Positions 43,450 to 53,712 are shown, counted from the first letter of the stretch. The stretch is DNA of 64,000 nt from JAJXZP01 sp963787185 (GCA_963787185.1 CAWBCC010000015.1:124001-188000); one strand, 5' to 3'. Notes: generated by a model from the letters alone, not told the origin. Numbers and translations: made by a program.

Positions 43450-44835
43450 GTGGATATGCGGACGATCATGAAACTTCTCGCGGAGCGCCGGCGGCCGCGA
43501 AAGCAGGAGCGCTGGACCCGCCCGCAGCTCGATGCTTACCGGGAGCGCTCGCTGCGTCTCCTGCGCGACTACGTCTACGCCCATTCGCCCTTCTACCGGG
43601 AGTTCCACAAGGGACTCCATTCGGCTCCGCTGCAGGAGCTCCCGGTGTTGACCAAGGCCATGGTGATGGAAAGATTCGACGACTTGGTGACGGATCGGGC
43701 GATCCGTCTTCGGGACGTGCAGGCGCACATGGCGGGCGGGAAGGGAGAGGAACGCTTCCGCGGTCGCTATCTCGTCACCTCGACCTCGGGCAGCAGCGGC
43801 CGCCCCGGACTGTTCCTGGCCGATCGGGATGAATGGATCGCCACCCTGGCCGCGGCTCTCCGCATATTCGAATGGGCGGGCGTCGAACTGAGGCTCGGCC
43901 ACAGAGTCAGAATGGCGCAGATCACCTCGACGAGCCCTTTCCACATGTCTGCCCAGGGCGGAAAGACCATGGGGAACCGGTGGATGCCCATGCTCCTCCT
44001 TTCGGCCGGCGAGCCGGTCGCGGGCCTCGTCGAGCGCCTCAACGCCTGGCGGCCCGAGATACTCATAGCCTATGCCTCGATGATCCGCATCCTGGCCGAG
44101 GAGCAGCTCGCCGGCCGCCTCGGGATCGCGCCGTGCAGCGTGCTGAGCGGTTCCGAGGTCCCGACGCAGGAGACACGGCGCCGCGCCGTCCAGGCCTGGG
44201 GGAAGGTGGTTTTCAACGAATACGGCACCACCGATTGCGGAGGCATCGCCGCCGAGTGCGACCGGCATACGGGAATGCATTTGCAGGAGGATCTCGCCAT
44301 CGTCGAAGTGGTCGACCGACAAAATCGGCCGGTGTCGGCGGGCGTCTACGGTGACAAGCTGCTGGTCACGGTTCTCGGGAACTTCACCCAGCCCCTGATC
44401 CGCTACGAGCTCGACGACAGCGTGCGCCTCTCCGCGCTCGAACGGTGTCCCTGCGGCCGCCCTTCCGGACTCATCGACGGGATCCAGGGACGCGTCCACG
44501 AGATTCCATCCTTTCCCGGAGCGGCGGGCGGAACCGTGAACGTCCACCCGATCGTCTTCCACGAGATCGCGGACGCCCTGCCGGTGAGCGGCTGGCAGGT
44601 GGTGCAGGAGGTCGAGGGATTGCGGATACTGTTGAGCGGCGTGCACGGCGCCCTCGACAAGGAGGCTCTCGCCGACGCCGTGAGGCGGGCTTTGGCCCGG
44701 CAGGGGGCGGCGGTCCCCCGCGTAGAGGTGATGGAGGTAGCGTCGATTCCGCAGACGATGTCGGGCAAGACGCCTCTGGTCAAGTCGAATCTGGCCTCGG
44801 ATCCTCCGCCCATCGTAGACCTTCCGGTTACTTGA
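43450..44835 (+). CDS. Phenylacetate-CoA ligase-like AMP-forming enzyme (PaaK family)
   Basis: 461 residues from GTG 43450 with GAGGAGGA 5 bp upstream. The adenylate-forming core shows TSTSGSSGRPGLFLAD (P-loop-like), MAQITSTSPFHMS, LSGSEVPTQETR, FNEYGTTDCGGIAAEC and a C-terminal lid ending SGKTPLVKSNL. Members activate aryl or acyl acids as adenylates for CoA or carrier proteins. Substrate is unknown and no pathway genes adjoin; the neighbours are a dead tetR and a dead methyltransferase gene. Confidence 0.82.
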   Translation: MDMRTIMKLLAERRRPRKQERWTRPQLDAYRERSLRLLRDYVYAHSPFYREFHKGLHSAPLQELPVLTKAMVMERFDDLVTDRAIRLRDVQAHMAGGKGEERFRGRYLVTSTSGSSGRPGLFLADRDEWIATLAAALRIFEWAGVELRLGHRVRMAQITSTSPFHMSAQGGKTMGNRWMPMLLLSAGEPVAGLVERLNAWRPEILIAYASMIRILAEEQLAGRLGIAPCSVLSGSEVPTQETRRRAVQAWGKVVFNEYGTTDCGGIAAECDRHTGMHLQEDLAIVEVVDRQNRPVSAGVYGDKLLVTVLGNFTQPLIRYELDDSVRLSALERCPCGRPSGLIDGIQGRVHEIPSFPGAAGGTVNVHPIVFHEIADALPVSGWQVVQEVEGLRILLSGVHGALDKEALADAVRRALARQGAAVPRVEVMEVASIPQTMSGKTPLVKSNLASDPPPIVDLPVT

Positions 44836-45205
44836 CGGCCATCGCGGCGTAGAGCAGCGAGCTCCATCTCCTGATCGCGATGTTCGCGAATCCGACGCCG
44901 TCGGGAAGGCCCAAGGATGCCTCCGTGGACAGGATCGCTCGGAGGTTCTTCCGCCCATGCTCGAGACGCCTGCGCTCGATGAGGGCGATCGCTTAGGGCT
45001 GGATATCCACCGCGAAGACTTCTCCTCCGCTGCCGACCATCTCGGACGCATGAATTTAAAAGTAACCTGAACCGGCTCCGGCATCGATGACTACGTCGCC
45101 CGCGACGACGCCGAGGCGCTTCAGAGTCCTCTTCGGGGGCATCGACAGCCGCCTGAGGGGGTTGTCCAGATGCCCCAGCTGCTCGGGATCGAAACGGTGC
45201 GGCAT
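44828..45205 (-). pseudogene. Class I SAM methyltransferase with two in-frame stops
   Basis: One continuous minus-strand frame reads MPHRFDPEQLGHLDNPLRRL, then VVIDAGAGSGYF and a TAA, then GGEVFAVDIQP and a second TAA, then ALIERRRLEHGRKNL and a degenerate end. The glycine-rich SAM loop and the acidic VDIQP strand identify a UbiE-like methyltransferase. It is damaged by point mutations and shortened at the C-terminus. Its end overlaps the PaaK-like gene end. Confidence 0.7.
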
Positions 45206-45206
45206 G

Positions 45207-45311
45207 CTAGACCTGCCCCGCATCGTCTTCGCGCAGACGCTTCCACATCTGGCGCTGCTTCCAGTGACTCTGCGCCGCGCGACGCCCGTGTCCCATTTCC
45301 GAATAGTTCAT
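45207..45311 (-). CDS. Small basic protein, 34 residues
   Basis: ATG with GGAGG 6 bp upstream on the minus strand; the stop lies 1 bp before the start of the dead methyltransferase, so the two were probably translationally coupled. The product (MNYSEMGHGRRAAQSHWKQR...) is rich in Arg, Gln and Trp. Family not recognised; it may itself be a remnant. Confidence 0.35.
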   Translation of the reverse strand: MNYSEMGHGRRAAQSHWKQRQMWKRLREDDAGQV

Positions 45312-45453
45312 TTCGCACCTCCGATGCAGAGGACGCTTCAGTCCTCCATATAACGACGATCGGGGCGGGGTTTTCGTGCATTCCATGGAAGCGATATTTT
45401 ATCGGCGGCAATCGGGGTTCAGTAGATTAATCTTGGACTCCAGACTAGAGCGC

Positions 45454-45627
45454 CTACGGAATCCGCCAGATGTCGAGGACACCGCTCGTCAGATGCGGGT
45501 TGGCGTCCCCCTCGGGGAGGGCGATGCGTCCGTCGATGACGATCGGCGGATTGTCGCCCGAGGAACATGAGAACTTCATCGAATCGTCGATCAATCTCAC
45601 TCGAGGAATTCCGCGGTCCGCGGACAT
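45454..45627 (-). CDS. Possible 57-residue fragment or small protein
   Basis: A minus-strand frame from an ATG (MSADRGIPRVRLIDD...) ends ...SGVLDIWRIP. Its composition is protein-like (NPPIVIDGRIALPEGDAN), but no family is recognised and the gap 45312-45681 otherwise holds no gene. It may be the tail of a lost gene. Confidence 0.3.
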   Translation of the reverse strand: MSADRGIPRVRLIDDSMKFSCSSGDNPPIVIDGRIALPEGDANPHLTSGVLDIWRIP

Positions 45628-45681
45628 GATCGCTTCCGGGATAGATTGACGCCAGCATATTTTCGAGTCATATTCATATGC

Positions 45682-45903
45682 ATGAGAACTACATTGATAT
45701 TGTCGGACGATCTCGTGGCGGACGCGCGCGAGGCGTCCGGCCTCGAGAGGATCAGCGATGTGGTCCGCGAGGGACTGCGCGCCCTGATAGAGCGAGAAGC
45801 TCGGAAGGAGCTCGCCGCGATGGGCGGCAGCGATCCCAAGGCGAAGGTTGCGCCGCGGCGAAGGCTTCCGCCCTCGGTCGCCGCGAGGTCCCGCGGTAGA
45901 TGA
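45682..45903 (+). CDS. vapB: VapB-type antitoxin
   Basis: 73 residues. MRTTLILSDDLVADAREASGL is the ribbon-helix-helix start of DUF2191/VapB antitoxins; the C-terminal part is basic. No ribosome site precedes the ATG. TTGACG at 45646 and a weak CATATT at 45669-45674 suggest a promoter with transcription starting almost at the ATG. The stop overlaps vapC as ATGA, so the pair is coupled. Confidence 0.8.
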   Translation: MRTTLILSDDLVADAREASGLERISDVVREGLRALIEREARKELAAMGGSDPKAKVAPRRRLPPSVAARSRGR

Positions 45904-46256
45904 CTCTCGTCGATACGAGCGTCTGGATAGATCACCTTCACCAGCGCGATCCGCGGCTCGCCCGGCTCCTGAGCGAGAATGCCGTACTTATGCACCCCTG
46001 GGTGCGCGGCGAATTGGCCCTCGGCACGCTCTCGGGAAGGGAAAGGTTCCTGAGGCTGCTGGATTATCTGCCTGACGTCCGTCCCGCAGGAGACGAGAAC
46101 GTGTTCGATTTCATCGAATCGACGGGCATCTATGGCCGCGGCATAGGCTGGGTCGATGCCGGCCTTCTCGCTTCCTGCCTCGCCCGGCCTTGTAGATTCT
46201 GGACTCGAGATAAGCGTCTCGCGGTAGTGGCCGCCGAACTCGGAATAGCCGAGTGA
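45900..46256 (+). CDS. vapC: VapC PIN-domain toxin
   Basis: 118 residues. PIN acidic residues are in MTLVDTSVWIDHL, PWVRGELALG, GWVDAGLLASCL and FWTRDKRL. It is a ribonuclease toxin, normally bound by the VapB encoded just before it with a 4-bp overlap. It appears intact. Confidence 0.88.
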   Translation: MTLVDTSVWIDHLHQRDPRLARLLSENAVLMHPWVRGELALGTLSGRERFLRLLDYLPDVRPAGDENVFDFIESTGIYGRGIGWVDAGLLASCLARPCRFWTRDKRLAVVAAELGIAE

Positions 46257-46273
46257 GGCAGGACTTCTCTAAA

Positions 46274-46440
46274 TCAAGCATAGAAGGTCGGAACCATTGC
46301 GATATGCTCCCGCTCACGGACGATTCGAAAGCCGAGAGACTCCAAGGTCTTTAGTACCTTTTGCTGAATCGAATCGCCGACTGTAGGTCCGTGAGCACTC
46401 CATCGTAGCTGTCGCCCTCGCCGACCACGACACCCTCAAT
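46274..46440 (-). pseudogene. HicB-HicA remnant
   Basis: Minus strand. A HicB-like end (IEGVVVGEGDSYDGVLTDLQ, stop at 46351) overlaps a HicA-like piece (46360-46274: KVLKTLESLGFRIVREREHI, then a stop after about 28 codons). HicA proteins normally continue with a proline-rich strand and a second helix, absent here. Both parts are too short to function. The rest of 46257-46588 shows no gene. Confidence 0.5.
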
Positions 46441-46588
46441 GCTTTGCCCCGCACAAACCGACAGGGGCCCTCCGCGTCGATGCGGGGATGCTATACTCCG
46501 TTCCCGAAGGCTATACTTCCGGGATGGAAATGAGGGCGCCTGTCGGCGCAAAGTCGGCGTCGGGTGAAGGTCCCGCGATGGAGAAAAG

Positions 46589-46852
46589 ATGATGGGGAAA
46601 CCAAAGAAGAACAGCGGGCACGCCGAGTTGGATCGGCTCGTCGAGGAGATCACGACGGACGCCTACGGCGAGGATGAATGCTGCGTGGCGTTCCAGACTG
46701 TGCTGGAGGATGAACTGGGAAAGGGCTGTGACGCCAAGGTCATGGGCGAGGACGTGACGGTCGCCGGCTGGAGATACGTCGGGAATGAACGGCGAGGTGT
46801 GACGGCGAAGATCAGGAAGCGGGATGGGAAGGCTTTTGAGGTTGCGGCATGA
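46589..46852 (+). CDS. Small conserved-looking acidic protein, 87 residues
   Basis: Starts MMGKPKKNSGHAELDRLVEE, followed by EITTDAYGEDE, VMGEDVTVAGWRYVGNERRG and a basic C-terminus KIRKRDGKAFEVAA. It resembles small proteins of unknown function sometimes called calcium-binding. Its stop overlaps the next small frame as ATGA, as if both were once one unit. Function unknown. Confidence 0.5.
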   Translation: MMGKPKKNSGHAELDRLVEEITTDAYGEDECCVAFQTVLEDELGKGCDAKVMGEDVTVAGWRYVGNERRGVTAKIRKRDGKAFEVAA

Positions 46853-47019
46853 GGTGCATGCACGGGTATGGCTTGGGGTTGTGGAGGTTGCGAAGATTCC
46901 AGGAGGCGGAAGAGGTGTTCCGGCGGATGCTGCTCTTGAATCCGATGGATAACCAGGGCGTGCGGTTCCTGATCGACGATGTGAGGAAGAAGAGGCCGTG
47001 GCGAGAGGACATGGGGTGA
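46849..47019 (+). CDS. TPR-like small protein, 56 residues
   Basis: The frame starts in the stop of the preceding gene (ATGA). The product LWRLRRFQEAEEVFRRMLLL-NPMDNQGVRFL reads as one tetratricopeptide-type helix pair with a basic tail. It is either a small partner of the 87-residue protein or the remnant of a longer TPR protein. Confidence 0.5.
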   Translation: MRCMHGYGLGLWRLRRFQEAEEVFRRMLLLNPMDNQGVRFLIDDVRKKRPWREDMG

Positions 47020-47408
47020 GAACCGGATCAGGCCGTAGGTGTGCGGATTGTGCCCTGCATCAATCGCGAGCAGTCCCGGGAAGAGGCGTCCCCAACATAA
47101 AACGCCATACATCGCCCTGAAAATGTCGGGATCGTCCGCAAGTTTGATGAGAAGCCGATTCGCAGGATCGGGCGCACCACCCAAAGTAATCGACGCAGGG
47201 TATGGATCGTTCGGCATGAAGTTACCAACCATGGTCCTTGTCGCCGCCATCCATAGCGGCAACCTGGTATATCGGAAAGATCTCGCCGTTTCAGCCGTGC
47301 TTCAGGACTTGAAGTCCTTCGACGCCACCGTGCCGGGCAAGACAATTCCCGATGCCTTTGGGGGGGGTCAGGTAATGCTGTCCGGGACGCCGCGCGCAAG
47401 GAGAAGAC
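47020..47408. other. Region without a supported gene
   Basis: About 390 bp of lower GC. A minus-strand frame (GGAPDPANRLLIKLADDPDI, YGVLCWGRLFPGLLAIDAG) looks protein-like but has no start context or known relative. A run of eight G lies near 47360. Confidence 0.4.
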
Positions 47409-48098
47409 ATGAAGACTATTGGACTGATCGGCGGAATGAGCTGGGAGTCGACCGTGCCGTACTATGCACTCATCAATCGCGAGACCAATCGCATGTTGGG
47501 GAAGAACCATTCGGCGAAAATCGTTCTATATTCGTTCGATTTCGAAACGATCGAAGAAATGCAGTACGACGGCCGATGGGACGAGCTGCGACGTCTGATA
47601 GTGGAAGCCGGCACGAAGCTGAAAAACGCCGGGGCCGATTTCGCGGTCCTGTGCACGAATACGATGCACAAGGTCGCGGGCGATTTTGAAACCCAAGCCG
47701 GAATACCGCTGCTGCATATAGCCCAGGCGGTCGGCGAAAAGGTCCGCGAGAAGGGAGTTGAGCGGGTCGGTTTGCTGGGTACGAAATTCACGATGGAGGA
47801 GAATTTCTACCGGCAAATTCTCGAAGACGAGTTTCGGCTCAAGGTCCTGATCCCCGGCGAGCAAGATCGAAAAATCGTCAACTCCATAATCTATGAGGAA
47901 TTGGTCAAGGGAATCGTCAGAGAAGAATCCAAAAAGGAGTATGTGCGGATCATGGAAAGCATGAAAGGCACCGGAGCGGAGGCGATCATCTTAGGTTGCA
48001 CTGAAATAGGCCTGCTCATAAAGAATTTCGACATACCGATTTTCGATTCGGCGGAGATTCACGCTCGGCAAGCCGTGATGATGAGCCTTGCCCAATAG
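47409..48098 (+). CDS. Aspartate/glutamate racemase family protein
   Basis: 229 residues, ATG with AAGGAGAAG 2 bp upstream. Cofactor-independent racemase fold: IGLIGGMSWESTVPYYALINRETN, first catalytic Cys in AVLCTNTMHK, second in AIILGCTEIGLLI, ending IPIFDSAEIHARQAV. It belongs to the broad-specificity YgeA/RacX-like group that makes D-amino acids. A shortened second copy lies at 55632. Confidence 0.9.
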   Translation: MKTIGLIGGMSWESTVPYYALINRETNRMLGKNHSAKIVLYSFDFETIEEMQYDGRWDELRRLIVEAGTKLKNAGADFAVLCTNTMHKVAGDFETQAGIPLLHIAQAVGEKVREKGVERVGLLGTKFTMEENFYRQILEDEFRLKVLIPGEQDRKIVNSIIYEELVKGIVREESKKEYVRIMESMKGTGAEAIILGCTEIGLLIKNFDIPIFDSAEIHARQAVMMSLAQ

Positions 48099-48155
48099 AG
48101 GTACATCCAATCTTGTTCCACAGGCTCCACGAGCTCACTCCCTTGTAGCTCTGCC

Positions 48156-50009
<1,854 letters not shown>

Positions 50010-50148
50010 GTTCCTCCTCCGCCCCGGCTCTTCGCGGGACTACTCGATTATCCGAGATTTCCCATTGGGTTCGTGTATCCGGTTCATAATAGCCGATATT
50101 TCCGATCTGACTAGCACGAATCGCACGTCATAGCGGACTCCCGATCGA

Positions 50149-50469
50149 TCAGAGTTTGCGAATCTTGACCGCCGTCCCGTACGCGCATATCTCGGTCCAG
50201 TTGCCGCCCATCTCCGAGGTATCGAAACGCATGGCGAGGACCGCATCGGCGCCCTTGGCCTGGGCCTCATCGACCATGCGACGGATCACCTCTTCGCGGC
50301 TCGCGACGAGGTTCTTCGTCATGCCTTTCAGCTCCCCTCCGACCAGGGATTTGAATCCCGCCCCGATCTGAGCCCCGATGTTCCTGCTTCGCACCGTCAG
50401 ACCGAACACCTCTCCGAGGACTTCGGTGACTTCGTACCCCGGAATGTCGTTCATCGTCGAGATCAACAT
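50149..50469 (-). CDS. ybjQ: YbjQ/UPF0145 family protein
   Basis: 106 residues. The family pattern is clear: PGYEVTEVLGEVFGLTVRSRN, GGELKGMTKNL, SREEVIRRMVDEAQAKGADAVLAMRFDTSEMGG and ICAYGTAV. These small pentameric proteins are annotated as heavy-metal-binding, but the role is not settled. The upstream membrane-protein frame overlaps its start by 7 bp. Confidence 0.9.
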   Translation of the reverse strand: MLISTMNDIPGYEVTEVLGEVFGLTVRSRNIGAQIGAGFKSLVGGELKGMTKNLVASREEVIRRMVDEAQAKGADAVLAMRFDTSEMGGNWTEICAYGTAVKIRKL

Positions 50470-50651
50470 GATGGCTCTCCTTCGTCTTTCGGAATGGACC
50501 TGCTTCCCGTACAGTCTACCGGTTCCGGGACGGCGCCTCTACCTGTGACGGCCAAGCCGGACAGATAGGCGGAAAGGAAGCCCAGGAGGATGAGGACGAT
50601 CGTAAAGATGAATGCGGTAACGAGCGGCGAGACCCCGGAAGTGAAGAGCAC
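50463..50651 (-). CDS. Small membrane protein upstream of ybjQ, 62 residues
   Basis: From a GTG with AAGG nearby. One membrane helix (LVTAFIFTIVLILLGFLSAYL) and a polar cysteine-containing tail. The end overlaps the ybjQ start, so the two are likely co-translated. A longer frame to 50786 exists but starts in non-coding-looking sequence. Confidence 0.5.
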   Translation of the reverse strand: MLFTSGVSPLVTAFIFTIVLILLGFLSAYLSGLAVTGRGAVPEPVDCTGSRSIPKDEGEPSC

Positions 50652-50786
50652 ATCGTGCCTTGGCGATGCTCTCCTGGTTGCCTTCCAGCGGAACAAAGCT
50701 TTCGGCCTCTTCATGGAGTTTATTTCGGGGCCCGATACCTTCACTTGCGTTGCGGTCTGGTTACTCCCTTCGAGCGGCTTCACCAT

Positions 50787-51101
50787 TTCCCGTTGCCGGT
50801 TATGGTGCGCTGTTGGTGTCGGGCGGTCGGCTCGACCTTACCTGCGCCGGACTTTACTGGCCGGCTCGCCGGGGGAAGGCTTGAAAGCTTCGATCGAGGC
50901 CGACAGAACGCAGTCGGTAAGATCCATCCCGGGCGTCCAATCGCGTATAAGGGACCTGCTTGCCCCGACGGCTTTACGCTTATGTTCTCGAATCCGGCCG
51001 ACCGCAACATATGGGAGCCAATCGGCACAATTGGAAGCCGGATTCTCCAACTTCTCCATACATAGATTAACCTATCAGACACATTCTTCCGTCCCTTCGT
51101 A
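50787..51101. other. Gap without a gene, with a short dispersed repeat
   Basis: No convincing gene. Bases 51029-51059 match 56688-56718 at 27 of 31 positions (both contain GGATTCTCCAA and TTCTCCAT), so a short repeat is shared by the two accessory segments. Confidence 0.5.
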
Positions 51102-51131
51102 TTGACTGACTAGCCGCTCTCTTATTATAGT
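51102..51131 (+). promoter_or_regulatory. Promoter and likely operator of tetR
   Basis: TTGACT (51102-51107), 18 bp, TATAGT (51126-51131). The -10 ends 6 bp before the ATG. The -35 lies inside ATTGACTGACTAG, a 13-bp word repeated downstream of the gene, which is the best candidate binding site. Confidence 0.6.
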
Positions 51132-51137
51132 AGAAGC

Positions 51138-51704
51138 ATGGCCAGACCGAGAAGCGACGACAGACGGAGCGCGATCCTGTCGGCAGCGATCCGCGTAATC
51201 GCCTCCCAGGGGCTGGGCGCGCCGACGGCGACGATCGCGAATGAGGCAGGAGTCTCCAATGGGTCGCTATTCACCTACTTCGAGACGAAGGCCGACTTGT
51301 TGAACCATCTCTATATCGAGCTCAAGACTGAGATGGCTGCGGCTGCCCTAGACGGACTTCCGACCGAGAGCGACATCCGTCAGCAGGCGCTCCATATGTG
51401 GTCCCATTGGCTGCGCTGGGCGACGTCCTGCCCCGAGAAGCGCCGGGCGCTCGCGCATCTGGCTGTCTCGGATGACATCACGCCGGAAAGCCATCGGGCC
51501 GGGAAACAATCGATGGCCGGCATAGCCAGGCTTCTGGGAAAGAGCCGTGAAAACGGTCCGATGCGCGACGCTCCACTGGACTTCGTCTCCGCTCTGATGA
51601 GCGCGCTCGCAGACACGACCATCGACTTCATGATCCAGGATCCGGCCAACGCGGACAAACATTGCACGGCGGCGTTCGACGCCCTGTGGCGAATGGTGGC
51701 CTAA
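51138..51704 (+). CDS. TetR-family transcriptional regulator
   Basis: 188 residues. N-terminal helix-turn-helix: RSAILSAAIRVIASQGLGAPTATIANEAGVSNGSLFTYFETKADLL in overview, with a normal recognition helix (VSNGSLFTYF). The C-terminal ligand domain has several Trp (MWSHWLRWA). It is probably leaderless and autoregulated. The SDR gene downstream shares the putative operator, so it is the likely target. The ligand is unknown. Confidence 0.9.
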   Translation: MARPRSDDRRSAILSAAIRVIASQGLGAPTATIANEAGVSNGSLFTYFETKADLLNHLYIELKTEMAAAALDGLPTESDIRQQALHMWSHWLRWATSCPEKRRALAHLAVSDDITPESHRAGKQSMAGIARLLGKSRENGPMRDAPLDFVSALMSALADTTIDFMIQDPANADKHCTAAFDALWRMVA

Positions 51705-51720
51705 TTTTTTTGTCTTATTA

Positions 51721-51733
51721 ATTGACTGACTAG
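51721..51733 (+). promoter_or_regulatory. Second copy of the ATTGACTGACTAG word
   Basis: Identical to 51101-51113. It lies between tetR and the SDR gene, preceded by CTTATTA in a similar setting, and is the probable site for TetR control of the SDR. No good -10 follows it. Confidence 0.5.
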
Positions 51734-51734
51734 A

Positions 51735-51858
51735 GCCAATTTCAAAACTCGGTCAGTTTTGAAATTGGCTTCGCATTTGCTCCGGTTTCTTCGAAACCGT
51801 GCGCAAATGCCGCAATTTAAGGTAGCTTTTTCAAAAGTCGTCCGACTTTTGAAAAAGC
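51735..51858. repeat. Triple-hairpin intergenic element (dispersed repeat, copy 2)
   Basis: Three hairpins in a row. First: a 14-bp perfect stem (51735-51748 with 51756-51769). Second: GCATTTGC/GCAAATGC enclosing GGTTTC-TTC-GAAACC (51773-51810). Third: a 16-bp perfect stem (51825-51840 with 51843-51858). The middle section and its edges are colinear with 18873-18937. It may be a mobile non-coding repeat or a structured leader of the SDR gene. Confidence 0.65.
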
Positions 51859-51889
51859 CTCACTAGACATACAATTAAAGAGAGGAACC

Positions 51890-52827
51890 ATGGCAAGTAC
51901 TATCTTGGAGAATCGATCGGATCGCACGGCGTACATCATCACCGGCCCGACCTCCGGCATAGGCCGCTGCACGGCGTTCGAGCTGGCCAAGCACGGAGCG
52001 GTCGTTTTGGTCGGCCGGGATCCCCGAAAGCTCGAACTGGTGCGGAAGGCCATCGAGCGAAAGCGTCGGCACGCCGTTTCGGTCGTGTGCGACGTGTCGG
52101 ATATGGCGAGCGTCGGGCGGCCGCCCAGATCGTCGCGCTCCATCTTCCGATAGCCGGGCTGCTCAACAACGCGGGCATCATGCAAATGCGCGCCACGAAG
52201 AACGCGCTGGGCTGGGACATGACCTTCGCGACGAACCACCTCGGACCCTTCGCCCTGACCGAGGCGCTCGTACCGCATCTAAGCGACGGGACGAACGTCG
52301 TCTTCGTCGTCTCCGCCGTGGAAGATCCCGAGCGCAAACCCGCCGTGGCCGCCGGCTTCCGGGGCGGTCGATACATTTCCGCGGAGGAGAGCGCGCGCGG
52401 CGAGTGGAAACCCGGCGGCTCCACGATGCCGGGCAGGGATGCCTACGCCACTTCGAAACAGGCCATCCTCGCCGCGGCGATGGCGTTCGCCCGTCAGACT
52501 CCGCGGCTGCACTTCTGCGCGATCGAGCCGGGCCTGAATCCTAGTACCGGTCTCGGGGGCGATCTGGGCGCCTTCGTGCGCTTTCTGCAGACATACATCA
52601 TTCCGCTGCTCGTGCCGCTGCTCATGCCCTTCATAAAGATCTTGAGCACCCCGAAGCGGGCCGCTCGCGTGATCACCAAAATCCTGATCGACGCATCCGG
52701 TCGGACCGGCATCTATTACGGCGAGCACGGGCAGTCGATGCAAGGCTCCACGCTAGTACGCGACCCGAAGTTCCAGGATCGCGTCGTCGCCGAGACGCGC
52801 GCCTTGCTGTCAAAGCTTCCAACATGA
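51890..52827 (+). pseudogene. Short-chain dehydrogenase/reductase, single frameshift
   Basis: The start (ATG with GAGAGGA upstream) gives YIITGPTSGIGRCTAFELAK and CDVSDMASV, then loses frame near 52112-52125 in a GGGCGGCCGCCC run. The rest continues in another frame: LLNNAGIMQ, TNHLGPFALTEAL, YATSKQAIL (active Tyr-Lys) and a C-terminal membrane-like helix. One extra base explains the break. It may be a real mutation or an assembly error. Confidence 0.75.
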
Positions 52828-53026
52828 ATCCGACAGCAACAAAGGCGAGGTGCTCATGCGTGTCGACTATGCGTCCATCAACAAGATGGACCCGATGATG
52901 GCCCGCAGGAATCTGTTCCAACTTCCCGCCCCCTACGTCCTGGGTTTCGACTTCGGCGGCGAAGTCGTCGAGGTGGGAAGCGAAGGTGGGCTCTACGCCG
53001 ATTACCGACCGCGGCTCGTGCCGTAG
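52826..53026 (+). pseudogene. Medium-chain dehydrogenase (quinone oxidoreductase-like) N-terminal fragment
   Basis: The frame reads GEVLMRVDYASINKMDP, then LPAPYVLGFDFGGEVVEVGS, the start of a GroES-like MDR domain, and then leaves the family and stops. The rest of the gene is gone; the end overlaps the 3' end of the opposing tetR. It suggests an old oxidoreductase cluster cut by a deletion. Confidence 0.65.
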
Positions 53027-53622
53027 CGGAGTCCGTCGACGAGCAGAGCGACCATGCGTTGCGCGTGGCCGGGTCCGTCATTGTGAGCGGACATACACAG
53101 GCTCGCGACCGCCCCCAGCAGCTCGTCGGAATCGACGTCGGTGCGGACTTCGCCGGCGGCTGCCGCGGACTCGAGAAGTTTCCGAAGGGCGGGTCGGAGG
53201 CGCTGGTCGAAGTACGCGGGCAAGGTTTCGAAGGCCGGGTTCCCCGAGTGCAGGGCCGCGGCGAGCCCGCGTTTGGTGGCAACCAGGTCCGCGTATCGCC
53301 CAAGCCATCTGGCCACGGCTTCGCCCGGCTCGTACTCAGCGGCCAGGACAGGCGCCGCGTCCGCGCAGGCATCGAGCTCGTGACGGAATACGGCCGCGAC
53401 GAGGTCGGCGCGCTGCGGAAAGTGCCGGTAAACGGTGCCGATGCCCACGCCGGCCTTCTCCGCGATATCTCGCACGGGAGCGTCGACTCCGGAAATCGCG
53501 AACACTTCCTTGGCCGACTGGAGCAAAACGTCGAGATTCCGTTGGGCGTCGGCGCGCGTGCGCCGCTCCGTGCGACTCCGGCTCTCCAAGCCATCACTTT
53601 GATCTTCCGGTTCGTCGCTCAC
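53002..53622 (-). CDS. TetR-family transcriptional regulator
   Basis: About 206 residues from GTG 53622 with GAGGG 5 bp upstream; an in-frame ATG at 53679 sits inside an operator and is less likely. The helix-turn-helix is clear (ISGVDAPVRDIAEKAGVGIGTVYRHFPQRADL in overview). The C-terminal ligand domain matches the group with DADELLGA-type helices. It is divergent from an SDR-AKR operon, with two palindromic operators between, and should repress it. Confidence 0.9.
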   Translation of the reverse strand: MSDEPEDQSDGLESRSRTERRTRADAQRNLDVLLQSAKEVFAISGVDAPVRDIAEKAGVGIGTVYRHFPQRADLVAAVFRHELDACADAAPVLAAEYEPGEAVARWLGRYADLVATKRGLAAALHSGNPAFETLPAYFDQRLRPALRKLLESAAAAGEVRTDVDSDELLGAVASLCMSAHNDGPGHAQRMVALLVDGLRYGTSRGR

Positions 53623-53663
53623 CACATCCCTCGTGGAAAACGGAACAAAATATCGCCCACCTC

Positions 53664-53712
53664 TTGTCAAGCGGAACATCGTTCCATATATTTGACTCGG
53701 AACATAGTTCCG
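53664..53712 (+). promoter_or_regulatory. SDR-AKR promoter with two palindromic operators
   Basis: TTGTCA (53664-53669), 17 bp, TATATT (53687-53692). GGAACATCGTTCC (53673-53685) lies in the spacer and GGAACATAGTTCC (53699-53711) covers the expected transcription start. The centres are 26 bp apart. Binding of TetR to both would block polymerase. Confidence 0.8.

Noticed and set aside
43399..45084. 561-codon minus-strand frame opposite the PaaK-like gene
   Set aside because: The plus-strand ligase has full family motifs; only the short methyltransferase remnant at 44828-45205, in a different frame, is supported on the minus strand.
46663..47262. 199-codon minus-strand frame
   Set aside because: Half of it is antisense to the small plus-strand genes at 46589-47019; the remaining part has no recognisable family or start signal.
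50340..50365. tRNA-like T-arm (GGGATTTGAATCCC)
   Set aside because: It lies inside the well-conserved ybjQ coding sequence and no acceptor, D or anticodon arms surround it.
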